Shown in pieces: positions 55,882 through 64,000 of a stretch of DNA of 64,000 nt. Positions within the stretch are counted from its first letter, which is position 1. Every line of letters begins with the position of its first letter. A program made the translations under genes and the position numbers. A model generated the notes under the pieces. It saw only the letters and a program-made list of their open reading frames with translations. It was not told the DNA's origin and ran no database searches. The DNA lies in NCBI GenBank assembly GCA_026018925.1, contig JAKSZU010000002.1, positions 157,287,400 to 157,351,399 of the forward strand. Reading direction: 5' to 3'. The DNA is from Tupaia tana (Eukaryota; Chordata; Mammalia; Scandentia; Tupaiidae).

Positions 55882-56147
55882 CTAGTAGTACATACCTTTC
55901 TAACAGCTTTGTGGACTGTTGTAAGCTGACATAAAACTGTATTTAAAATCATATTTTTGGGTCCTTTCTCCAATAAAGCTCAATTATCCTTTACACTGGA
56001 ACAGAAATAATATTTTAAAGTCTTATGATAAAAAGTCTATTTCACAATTTTTCACAGAAGTTTATAATAAATCCAAAAGGTTAGTATAATATCTAGGTGC
56101 TTCTTTCTCTGCTTTATCCTGAAGAAAAATAAAATCTACTCATTTTT

Positions 56148-56150
<3 letters not shown>

Positions 56151-56180
<30 letters not shown>
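56151..56180 (+). repeat. (CA)n microsatellite
   Basis: About 15 CA units. Confidence 0.95.
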
Positions 56181-56184
<4 letters not shown>

Positions 56185-56379
56185 TGTTCGAAATGACCCA
56201 CATCTAAAATAATTCCTAAAAGATATATTCTTTATTTTTAAAGGTGTTAAATTATTTCAAATATAAATGCTTTCTGAAATTCATCACATGATGAAGACCT
56301 ACGACTCTTTCTTTAGCTATCCAATCATCCAATCCTGTTTGTTGTGTGTGAAAAAACTGGTCCTTACTTTTGTCCTATT

Positions 56380-56900
56380 TCAGATGACCTTGGGTGGAAC
56401 CTGCTGGGTCTTCTACAGCTGGGCAGACAGGGAAGAGGAGGAAGCAGGATCTGGGTGTGTGTGATGAGGGCTGGACTCCTGGCAGGGGGCAATCAAACAA
56501 TGCATTGCATCCAGAAGCCCTGGGAGCTTCCGTCCTGTACTGGCAAGTATCTAGGTGGGAGGGAAGGGGTTGAGGAAGAGGGATCATCCCTACCTGGAGA
56601 TGGGAGGACAGGGACAGAGGGTAGCGCTGTAAGGGGATACCAGATGGCCAGGGAGAGTGAGTGGGGGTAGGGCTGCCAGGAACTGAGTCCACAGCAGGAG
56701 CCGATGGGCCCAGACAAGCCACCAGGTGTCCAAAGCCTGTGATAGAAGGCAGAGACCATCCTGAGAAGAATACCGAAGCCGAGTCCTACCCATGCGCCTC
56801 CACAGTTGGGGAAGTAAGGCGTGGGCCGGACGGGGTTCTGCACCTCGCTGGCACATTGGACAGAGGTCTGCAGGCAGCAAGATGAATTCCTAGCCCCATC
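56380..56900. other. Unexplained GC-rich block
   Basis: About 520 bp clearly richer in G+C than both flanks, purine-rich on the plus strand, with few CpGs. It is preceded by an acceptor-like TTTTGTCCTATTTCAG ending at 56382. Overlapping frames occur on both strands without a known domain. It could be an lncRNA exon, a gene relic or an unrecognised LTR. Confidence 0.4.
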
Positions 56901-57604
56901 CAGGGATGACAGTGTGTGTCCACGATGGGCAATTTCTCAGGGCTCACCTTATTTTTAGATTTTGAAAAAGGAACACACTTGAGGGAGGATATTTTGAATG
57001 TATTCTTGGACAGGTCAAGTTTAAGGAACATACATGTGATAACGGAAAATGATTAAGCTGGTTTAATTATGGAATGGTTTCTTCAATCTGAACTATGTGT
57101 TTTCAACCATCACCCACCCCCAAAACACTAATGTTGGTTTAGCAAAATCATTTTCAGATAAATGTCAAAAAGCTAGGCAGCCTATCTCTGAAATGAAATA
57201 CATTACTGTAAGTCCTCTGTTTTGTTTAGACTCCAAGAATGAGTTAGTCCTCGATGTCTGGTGATGAAGTGATGCTGTCAGGTGGCCACAGCCATAGGCA
57301 GGTCACATTCTTGACACAGTGTACGGAACACAGAAATCACACAAACTTCCACATTCACTCTTTAACACTTAAAACAGCAAATATTTCAAAAGAAACCATA
57401 CGGATGACAATCATTTCGCATAGTTGACTTACCACATCTGTATTAACAAATGATTCTGGATAATCAATAATCTAATAATTTCAAGGGTTTTTTAATGATG
57501 CAGTCATATAGAAAATGTATTTCATAATTATTTCTGTTTTGTGAACATGTTATGTGTGTGCACATACTTTTACATGTCATTTTGCATGTAAATATATGTT
57601 TGAT
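56901..57604. other. Unique DNA
   Basis: No repeat or gene is seen. Confidence 0.5.
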
Positions 57605-57666
57605 ACCTCTGCTTTCTATCTGGCCAATTTCTGCTTGTTCTGACCTGCCTTAGAAGTCAGTTCCTC

Positions 57667-57934
57667 GGGACCAGCAGTTAGCGTAATGGCTATGTCACTG
57701 GACTCTCACGTAGTCGACTGCGGTTCGAGTCCCGGACCCGGTGGCTTAAACTCATGCCGGGTGCGTGTGCGTGTGTGCCCAAGATCCTGAGAGGAGAATG
57801 GAGGAGAAGGGATTGCGGCGTGGCCATCCCCCCTGGGAGGTGATTTCTCGCTTTCTGTCTCTCTGTCTCTCTCTGTCTGTCTGGCGAGCACACGCGCCCT
57901 ATAGTGAAAACCTCTCCAAAAAAAAAAAAAAAAA
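57667..57934 (+). mobile_element. Long-form SINE, young
   Basis: GGGACCAGCAGTTAGCGTAA head, GGTTCGAGTCCCGG B box, CCCTATAGTGAAAACCTCTC end. TSD AGAAGTCAGTTCCTC before, AGAAGTCCGTTCCTC after. Confidence 0.97.
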
Positions 57935-58027
57935 GAAGTCCGTTCCTCCATTGAGGCTTTCCTGATTGATCAAGAATACTTACAAGAACCCTCTTTTGTG
58001 TTCCTGTTGAACTCTGTAAATATCCTT

Positions 58028-58333
58028 TCTGTTTTTTTTTTTTTTTTTTTTTTTTTTTCTTTTTAGATTTTTGCCATAGGGTGTGTGCACTTGCTGAAGA
58101 GAGACAGAGAGAGGGAGAGTAAGAAATCACTTCCTGGGGGTTGCACTTGCAGGAGAGAGACAGAAAGAAGGAAAGTGAGAAATCACTTCCTGGGCGGGTG
58201 GGGGGGGATGGCCACACCTATCCTTCTCTCTTCTACCCTTGGGATTTTGGGCACTCTGGGGTTTCAGGACTGAAGCTACAGAGTTGGCCATGTGGGATCC
58301 AGCACCTTAACCACCGAGCTACCTACTGACCCT
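58028..58333 (-). mobile_element. Long-form SINE with tandem inner duplication
   Basis: Poly-T of about 30. A unit of about 55 bp ending GAAATCACTTCCTGGG is present twice (58083-58138 and 58139-58195). The head ends CCGAGCTACCTACTGACCC. Confidence 0.88.
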
Positions 58334-58334
58334 C

Positions 58335-58560
58335 TTTCTTAATTTTTTTGGGGGGTTTGCCACAAGCACATGAGTTTGCCAGAAAGAGACCAAGAAAGAC
58401 AGTGAGAGGGAAAATGAGAAAGCACCCCCCTTCCCAGGATGATGGCCACGCCACGAGCCTTCATTCTCCTCCTGGGATTTTGGGCACACACGCAGCCATG
58501 ACTGGCGTAATTTTCAAGCCACCAGGTCTGAGACTCGAGTTATCGTCCGGCTCCCTTCCG
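58335..58560 (-). mobile_element. Long-form SINE, head incomplete
   Basis: GGTTTGCCACAAGCACATGA, GATGATGGCCACGCCACGAG, TCTGAGACTCGAGTTATCG. The final A-box part is missing. Confidence 0.8.
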
Positions 58561-58928
58561 TAATAGGCATCAAACCACACTGCTGCATGTGTGCTTGTCT
58601 GTAATTCTGCCCAGACCAGGGACACATGCAGGCACGTCCACTTCTTTGCTGATTTCCCACCATTCAGCATAGCGACTTGCACAAAGGAGACGCTGAATAA
58701 ATACTGGTTTGGGATGGGGGGATGATAGAGCACCAGGAATGCATAATTCAGACGGAAGAGCTGCTCACTAATCAAAACAAGTCAACCATTCATGGTAATC
58801 ATACTATACTGTCATTTTTGTTCTCTCTCTGTCTCCCCTTATCCACACACCCCCCCCACACACCTACCTCTAAGCTCACAAACTTTCTGAGGACAGAGGC
58901 TGTTTTCTACCCATTGATAGTTCAATGA

Positions 58929-58929
58929 C

Positions 58930-58982
<53 letters not shown>
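58929..58982 (+). repeat. (TA)n(GA)n compound microsatellite
   Basis: TA run then GA run at the tail of the inverted SINE. Confidence 0.95.
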
Positions 58983-58988
<6 letters not shown>

Positions 58989-59147
58989 GCTATAGGGCAC
59001 ATGTGCTCAGTGGAGTGACAGAGACAGAGACAGAGACAGAAAGTGAGAAATTACCTCCCAAGGGAGATGGCACACTGTAATCCCTTCTCCTCCATTCTTC
59101 TCTTGGGATTTGAGGCAGGCACACACACATGCCCAGTGTGGAGTTTT
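58963..59147 (-). mobile_element. 5'-truncated long-form SINE
   Basis: ATTTTTGCTATAGGGCACAT, CCAAGGGAGATGGCACACTG and an end at CATGCCCAGTGTGGAG. The tRNA head is absent. Confidence 0.85.
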
Positions 59148-59411
59148 TTTTTTGTTTTTGTTTTTGTTTTTTCTAAGAGAGATTTTTGCTATAGGGTGCA
59201 TGTTGCCAGAAAGACAGAGAGAGACAGAAAGTGAGAAATTCCCTCCACTCATGGCCATGCCACAATCCCTTCTCCTCTATTCTCCTCTTGGGATCTTGGA
59301 CACACACGAACTTGAGCCTGGTGTGAGTTTAAGCCACCAGGTCCGGGACTCGATCAGGGGTCAACTACATGGGAGTCCAGCGACGTAGCCATTATGCCAT
59401 CTGCTGATCCC
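59148..59411 (-). mobile_element. Long-form SINE
   Basis: TTTTTGTTTTTGTTTTT tail, GAGATTTTTGCTATAGGGTG and a head ending CATCTGCTGATCCC. Confidence 0.92.
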
Positions 59412-59689
59412 AACAAGAGTTTTTTAAAAAAAATTATAAAGACATACTTTTTTATTATAAAATCACAGGATTATATGTAAACTTAATGTATGAGCTAATC
59501 TGGCGATACCCTCCTAGATCCCACTCAGATATACTCCCATCAAATTATATCACACACACGTGAATGCTTTGGTTTAAAAAAGACTAGCCTTCAGTGTCCT
59601 CCAGGTGCCAAGTAATACACTGCATTGTTTACTGAGAGTGAGTCTATTTGGGAGTCTCAAATGTTGAAGCCACATTTTATGCCCAAATA
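59412..59689. other. Unique DNA
   Basis: Nothing assignable is seen. Confidence 0.5.
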
Positions 59690-59910
59690 TTCTAACTCAG
59701 TCTTCTGTACAAAGAGTAGCTGGTCTCTGTTTTCTCAGTAAGGGCCTTTCATATACTTGAAGATGATTATTTTTCAATCTTGTCTTCAAATTCACATTGT
59801 CATGATAAACTATTTTGTTTTTCTTTTTAAACCATTCCCTGACAGGCTTATTTTTCATCTTTCATCATCTTAATGACTCCTCTCTGAACTTCTTTTGTAG
59901 GACATGGGGT
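59690..59910 (+). mobile_element. CR1/L3-like LINE 3' fragment
   Basis: CATATACTTGAAGATGATTA, AACCATTCCCTGACAGGCTT and CTTAATGACTCCTCTCTGAA resemble the CR1/L3 3' end. Diverged. Confidence 0.5.
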
Positions 59911-60409
59911 GGCGGGAGCTGAGAACCACAGCCCCTGGGTTATTAGGTTCCAGATTTAAAGATCAAGGCCCAGGAAGAGAAGAAAGCTCTAGAAGTCTAG
60001 AAATGGCTGAGAGGAAGCGATGAGAGCAGTAGCGTGTCATTGGATACCTCCATTTAAAAATGCCAGCAAGGAATTTAAAGGAAAAAAAAAGAGAGGATTT
60101 AGCTCTGTACTGTAGATTTACTAGCCTAATTCTATAACAGTGACATTTATGAGTAGATAAGATCTCAGAGGCAAGGAGTACGGTAAGAAAGAAAGGGGCC
60201 AGTCTGCCCTTTAGGGCCATGCTCTGTGCCAAGGGTCACAGAGAGGAAGTACAGCCATTAGGGAGATGGTGACATCTAGGAATCCAGAGAAAACCAGCCA
60301 CAGAACACACTAAAAGCCCCCAAGGAGAGAGTTCAAAAATTGAGATGTGGAATAGATGAGTGATAGTTTTAACAAAACTGCATGTTACAGAGTAGTAGTA
60401 TTATTATTT
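59911..60409. other. Unique DNA
   Basis: No gene or named repeat is seen. Confidence 0.5.
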
Positions 60410-60643
60410 TAAAAAGAGAGAGAGAGAGACAGAGACAGAGACAGTGAGAGGGAACATGAGAAATCACCTCCCAGGGGGAATGGCCACACTGAAATCCCTT
60501 CTCCTGCATTGTCCTCCTAGGATCTTATGCATGCACATACACGTGCCCAGCGTGAGTTTCAAGCCACCAGATCCAGGACTCAAACCACGGTCGGCCATGT
60601 GGGAGTCCAGCGACATTACCACTATGCCGTCTGCTGGCCCCCA
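60410..60643 (-). mobile_element. Long-form SINE lacking its 3' end
   Basis: Begins in the AGAGAGACAGAGACAG tract with no CTATAGGG motif or tail. Middle and head are complete, ending GTCTGCTGGCCCC. Confidence 0.9.
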
Positions 60644-60859
60644 AAATGTCACAGATTATTACTTATGGTGATTGAAGAAAACATCATGAAATTGGCAGGA
60701 AGAAATTATTTGTGATCTACAAGAGAGTAATTTCTAGTAGAGTAACGGGGTGAATGTCAGATTTAGTGGGTGATGAAAACAGGTGGGTGGTGGGGAAACA
60801 GACAGTGTGCAAAACAACTTTTTTCTTTAAAGTTTCTAGATTAGAATTCCACTCACATC

Positions 60860-60970
60860 GATTGAAAGCCTATTACATGCCTGAAACAGCTTAGGTGTTT
60901 TTTACTGTAATCCTCACAGAGCAAGACTAGTTTAAAAGTAAGGTATGAAACTATTTCTATTATTTAAAGT
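60860..60970 (-). mobile_element. MIR fragment
   Basis: CCTATTACATGCCTGAAACA, CTGTAATCCTCACAGAG and AACTATTTCTATTATTTAAA match the reverse complement of MIR. Confidence 0.65.
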
Positions 60971-61018
60971 ACTTATATACTGCTTTTTTTTAGGCAAATT
61001 TTTACCTATGTCCTCTCT

Positions 61019-61320
61019 GTCTTTTTTTTTTTTTCTTTTCTTTTTTAAATTTTTTTCTTTTTAAGGTTTTTTTTTTTTTTTTTTTTTCTTTTTTTCCCAT
61101 AGCGTATATATGCTTACCAGAGAGAGACAAAGAGAGGGAAAGTAAGAAATACCTACCCAGGAGAGATGGCCAAGCCACAATCCCTTCTTCTCCATTCTCC
61201 TCTCAGGATTTTGGGCACACATGCACATATGCCCGGTGTGACTTTCAAGTGCTTGTGTCTGGGACTCAAACTGTGGTCAGCCATGTGGAAGTCCAGCACC
61301 TTACCCACTACCGAGTCCCA
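61019..61320 (-). mobile_element. Long-form SINE with long T-rich tail
   Basis: T-rich run of about 75 bases, CCCATAGCGTATATATGC, GGGACTCAAACTGTGGTCAG and a head ending ACTACCGAGTCCC. Confidence 0.88.
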
Positions 61321-61650
61321 GGGTCTCTCTATGAAAAAGCCCGTGTACTCAGGGTCTTGCTAGAGGCAACTTCAACAGTGTAAGGAAATTCTTACAGAGA
61401 TACACATTAAGTACTATATGAGAAGAAATTAATTCTCTAGAAAGAAGGGCAGAGGATGAGAGATAGAATAAAGAACAAGCAGAGAGAAGCTACCAGATGT
61501 GGAAAAATCCAGTTTTCGATCTCATCCCAGGGCTTTCAGTAACTGAGCAAAAGCAAACTTCAGGAGCTCTCTTTCTCTTAGGAGAATTAGTGCAGGGGAT
61601 ATTCAGTCTTTCAAAAGATCTAGAATCACTGAAATGTAAAATAAAGGGCA
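61321..61650. other. Unique DNA
   Basis: Nothing assignable is seen. Confidence 0.5.
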
Positions 61651-61900
61651 TCGGGGCCAGCAGGTAGTGTAAAGGTTACATCACTGGAATCCTACACGGT
61701 CAAACCACAGTTCAAATTCTGGATCTGGCAGCTTAAAATTCACGCCAGACGCATGTTTATGCATGCCCAAAATCCCTAGGGGAATATGTAGAAGGGATTG
61801 TGGTGTGGCCATCTCCCTGGGGGGTGATTTCTCACTTTCTTTTTCTCTGTGTCTCTAGTGAGTACAAGCTCCTCTATATAGAAAAAAAAAAAAAAAAAAA
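61651..61900 (+). mobile_element. Long-form SINE
   Basis: CGGGGCCAGCAGGTAGTGTA head, GTTCAAATTCTGGATC B box, CTGGGGGGTGATTTCTCACT middle and A-tail. Confidence 0.92.
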
Positions 61901-62865
61901 GGACTCTCAATAAAGAAAACAAAACAAAAAGGGTGTTTGTTTAATTGATACGAAACAAGGTGAACATAACTCCTGAGTCCTGAGGCTGTGACACACAAAA
62001 GATCCTGACCACTAATGCACACATCCAGAAGATTTTGACTTCAGACTCTCCAGATAGTCCAGAGCCTACCATTTCTGGTGACTCTGAAATAGAAACCGCC
62101 GTGAAAATATGTAGAACTGTTATTTTTGGCCAAAGGCCTTTGTAAGAGTTTCAACAAAAGGTTTGTGCAATGTGATCATTCAAATGAATTTTAAAGATTA
62201 AGGCAGAACAAGTTAGAGTATTTTAGAATTAATTTCATAATATTACTCATTAGATCAATATATCACAGTGTCACTTTAACTACAGAGTCTAAGAGAGCTT
62301 TGGTTCAGATGATATAAGCACCACTAGTAGAAAGGCTCTCAGAATTAGGTACAAGTGTATGTTGACTACCAGCCCCTTTTTTGGGTGGTATTTGTCAGTG
62401 GATGTAGGGTACATTTACCTTCAAGGACTTCCTAGCAGGATTTCAGAAGGATGGGTACGACGAGAAACTTTCTAACTGGAAAATAGAAGTTAGATTAGAT
62501 TGTGATTAACAGCAATTTAATATTAGTGAGAAAGTTCCTAAAGCCAATAGCTAGGCATTTATGCCATATAAAGCTTATTCTATTGCTTGGGGATTATTTC
62601 TAGCCATTTTAATAAAAACAAGTAGCTCCCTTCTCAGTGTCAGGAAAATTCATGGCTGAAATTCAAAAAAAAAAAAAAGGCAGATATCTTTTTGTCCATG
62701 CCTTAGATTAGTGGAATAAGCACCACTGCAGCTGATGATAAAACAGGATGCAAATAAAGGACCTAAAAGAAACAAAGTAGCTTCAATAGTTTGTACATTG
62801 AAACAAAATGAGTGAAGAACTAGCACAGCTCACCCTACAGGGATTTCTCTACTTCACAAATTCTC
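61901..62865. other. Unique DNA
   Basis: No gene or named repeat is seen. Confidence 0.5.
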
Positions 62866-62867
62866 TG

Positions 62868-62995
62868 GAAATCAGGAAACCTCGGTTCTGGACATGGCTC
62901 TTCAGACAAACTGTGTGACCTTGATTTTATCTGAGCCTCAATTTTTTTTTTCCCTCTGTTAAAAGAAATCTCTCAGGTCTTTTGCATCCTTTAAA
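62868..62995 (+). mobile_element. MIR fragment
   Basis: CTCGGTTCTGGACATGGCTC, AACTGTGTGACCTTGATTTT, ATCTGAGCCTCAATTTTTTT and CCCTCTGTTAAAAGAAATC follow the MIR core. Confidence 0.85.
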
Positions 62996-63500
62996 TAACC
63001 ATGCAAGAGTTTCTTTCAGGTTCTTTAATGTCTTGGGATAATAGTTTTTGGTGACTACATATTTTAAATCATTTATTTTTTCTTTTCTACTCTGGTTTCC
63101 AACTCTCCTGGTCACTTGACTGCCTATCAACTATAAATGTACACATCAAGGGTTCGCTAGGTTATTTTGAAGAACAAATTAAAGGGCGTAGTCAACCACC
63201 TCTACATGTCAACTTCCTAATGCAGATATGACTTAGAAACAGTTATTTTCATCTTTATTCGACTGCATCTGTTAGCATCCCATGTGTTCAGTAGCCACCA
63301 CCATGCACTGGCGTATGTAAGAGGCGAGAGGTTCTCCCCATGAGAACAGCACTGATCTTTAGAAGCAAAGAGGGGTAGTCATGAGGGCCCGTGATGCGTT
63401 ATTGACACGTTTGTTGCTAGATTAAGGGTGGCAGGGATCTATCATGTGTGTTTACTCTTCCTACCTGAGCTTTATATATTTTGCAAGGTGCTTCTCTCTC
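62996..63500. other. Unique DNA
   Basis: No gene or named repeat is seen. Confidence 0.5.
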
Positions 63501-63768
63501 TCTCTCTCTCTTTTTTTAGATTTATTTGTTTATTTAGAGAGATTTTTGCTATAGGAGCATGCACTCACCAGAGAGACAGAGAGAGAGTGAAAGGGGAAAA
63601 TTATCCCCTGGGGGTGTGGCCATGCCACAATCCCTTCTCCATTCTTCTCTCAGGATCTTGGGTGAACACATGTGCCTGGCGTGAGTTTTAAGCTACTGGG
63701 TCTGGGACTCGAACTTCAGTTAGCTACATGGGAGTCCAGTGATGTAACCATTAGGCCATCTGCTGGTC
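63501..63768 (-). mobile_element. Long-form SINE
   Basis: GAGAGATTTTTGCTATAGGA, CCTGGGGGTGTGGCCATGCC, GGGACTCGAACTTCAG and an end at CATCTGCTGGTCC. Confidence 0.92.
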
Positions 63769-63926
63769 CTAATTAATTTGTTTTAAAATTTTGCTACGAG
63801 GCATGTGTACTTACGAGAGAGGGCGGGAGGGAGAGAGAGAGAGAAAGCCACCAGGTCCAGGACACACACTGTGGTTGGCCATGTGGGAATTCAGTGCCTT
63901 AGCCACCACGCCACCTGCCGGCCCCA
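63769..63926 (-). mobile_element. Short-form-like SINE
   Basis: TTTTGCTACGAGGCATGTGT end but a short body: AGAGAGAGAGAGAAAGCCACC joins the head, which ends CACCTGCCGGCCCC. Confidence 0.85.
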
Positions 63927-64000
63927 GGTCTCTCTAAGACTGTCTACTCAACAACTTTAAGTAAGGCCCTGCAGATAGGTAGGGCCTTACCCTAGGTAAG

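Larger units (their letters stand above)
57605..58720 (+). mobile_element. L2 fragment split by three SINEs
   Basis: Pieces TCTGGCCAATTTCTGCTTGT, TTGAGGCTTTCCTGATTGAT and CATAGCGACTTGCACAAAGG plus GACGCTGAATAAATACTGG follow the L2 3' end in order. SINEs at 57667, 58028 and 58335 interrupt it. Confidence 0.75.

Noticed and set aside
57690-58217. 175-codon minus-strand frame
   Set aside because: It spans two SINEs and their A/T tails.

Overview
The window is nuclear DNA of a placental mammal. Three things show this: ancient mammalian repeats (MIR, L2, CR1/L3-like, a MaLR-type LTR, mariner relics), vertebrate-style AT-rich intergenic or intronic DNA with one sharp CpG island, and saturation by a lineage-specific tRNA-derived SINE family. 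The SINE is not Alu, B1/B2, carnivore CAN, horse ERE, rabbit C, armadillo DAS or AfroSINE as I know them. A colugo (Dermoptera) or another less-sampled placental order is a guess only.

No complete protein-coding gene, tRNA gene or rRNA gene can be supported. The many short open frames lie in SINEs, simple repeats or GC-rich low-complexity DNA. Several have no ATG start.

The SINE has two main forms. The long form (about 240-270 bp) has a tRNA-like head with A and B boxes, a GC-rich middle, a TCTCTGTC pyrimidine tract, the end motif CCCTATAGCAAAAACCTCTC and an A-tail. The short form (about 130-180 bp) has the same kind of head, joined directly to CTTGCTTTCTCACTTTCTCTCTC, CTCTGGTCAAATTAAAATAAATAAA and an AT-rich tail. 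Roughly 75 copies on both strands are listed. Many have readable target-site duplications (TSDs), and the best are nearly identical to one another, so the family was active recently.

Layout. 1-7.4 kb: dense SINEs and microsatellites, plus one MIR. 7.4-13.4 kb: AT-rich DNA nearly free of SINEs, with a pair of related ~95-bp blocks. 13.4-16.2 kb: SINE cluster. 16.2-30.4 kb: mixed unique DNA and SINEs, a MER20-like fragment, a 7SL/Alu-like short element, a MaLR-type LTR split by a SINE, and a mariner MITE broken by three SINEs. 30.4-35.1 kb: SINEs, a MIR and an L2 fragment. 35.1-38.1 kb: an ancient mariner element with a decayed minus-strand transposase, later hit by several SINEs and by a solo LTR. 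38.1-43.2 kb: SINEs and MIRs. 43.2-54.0 kb: about 10.8 kb without any lineage-specific SINE, containing a CpG island (about 49.8-51.1 kb) with a GC-rich 12-bp tandem repeat. This is the only strong sign of a gene, probably the first exon and promoter of a regulated gene. The best splice-donor-like site in the island is on the minus strand, which would make most of the window intron 1, but direction is unproven. 54.0-64.0 kb: SINEs return, with L2, CR1/L3-like and MIR relics and one unexplained GC-rich 500-bp block.
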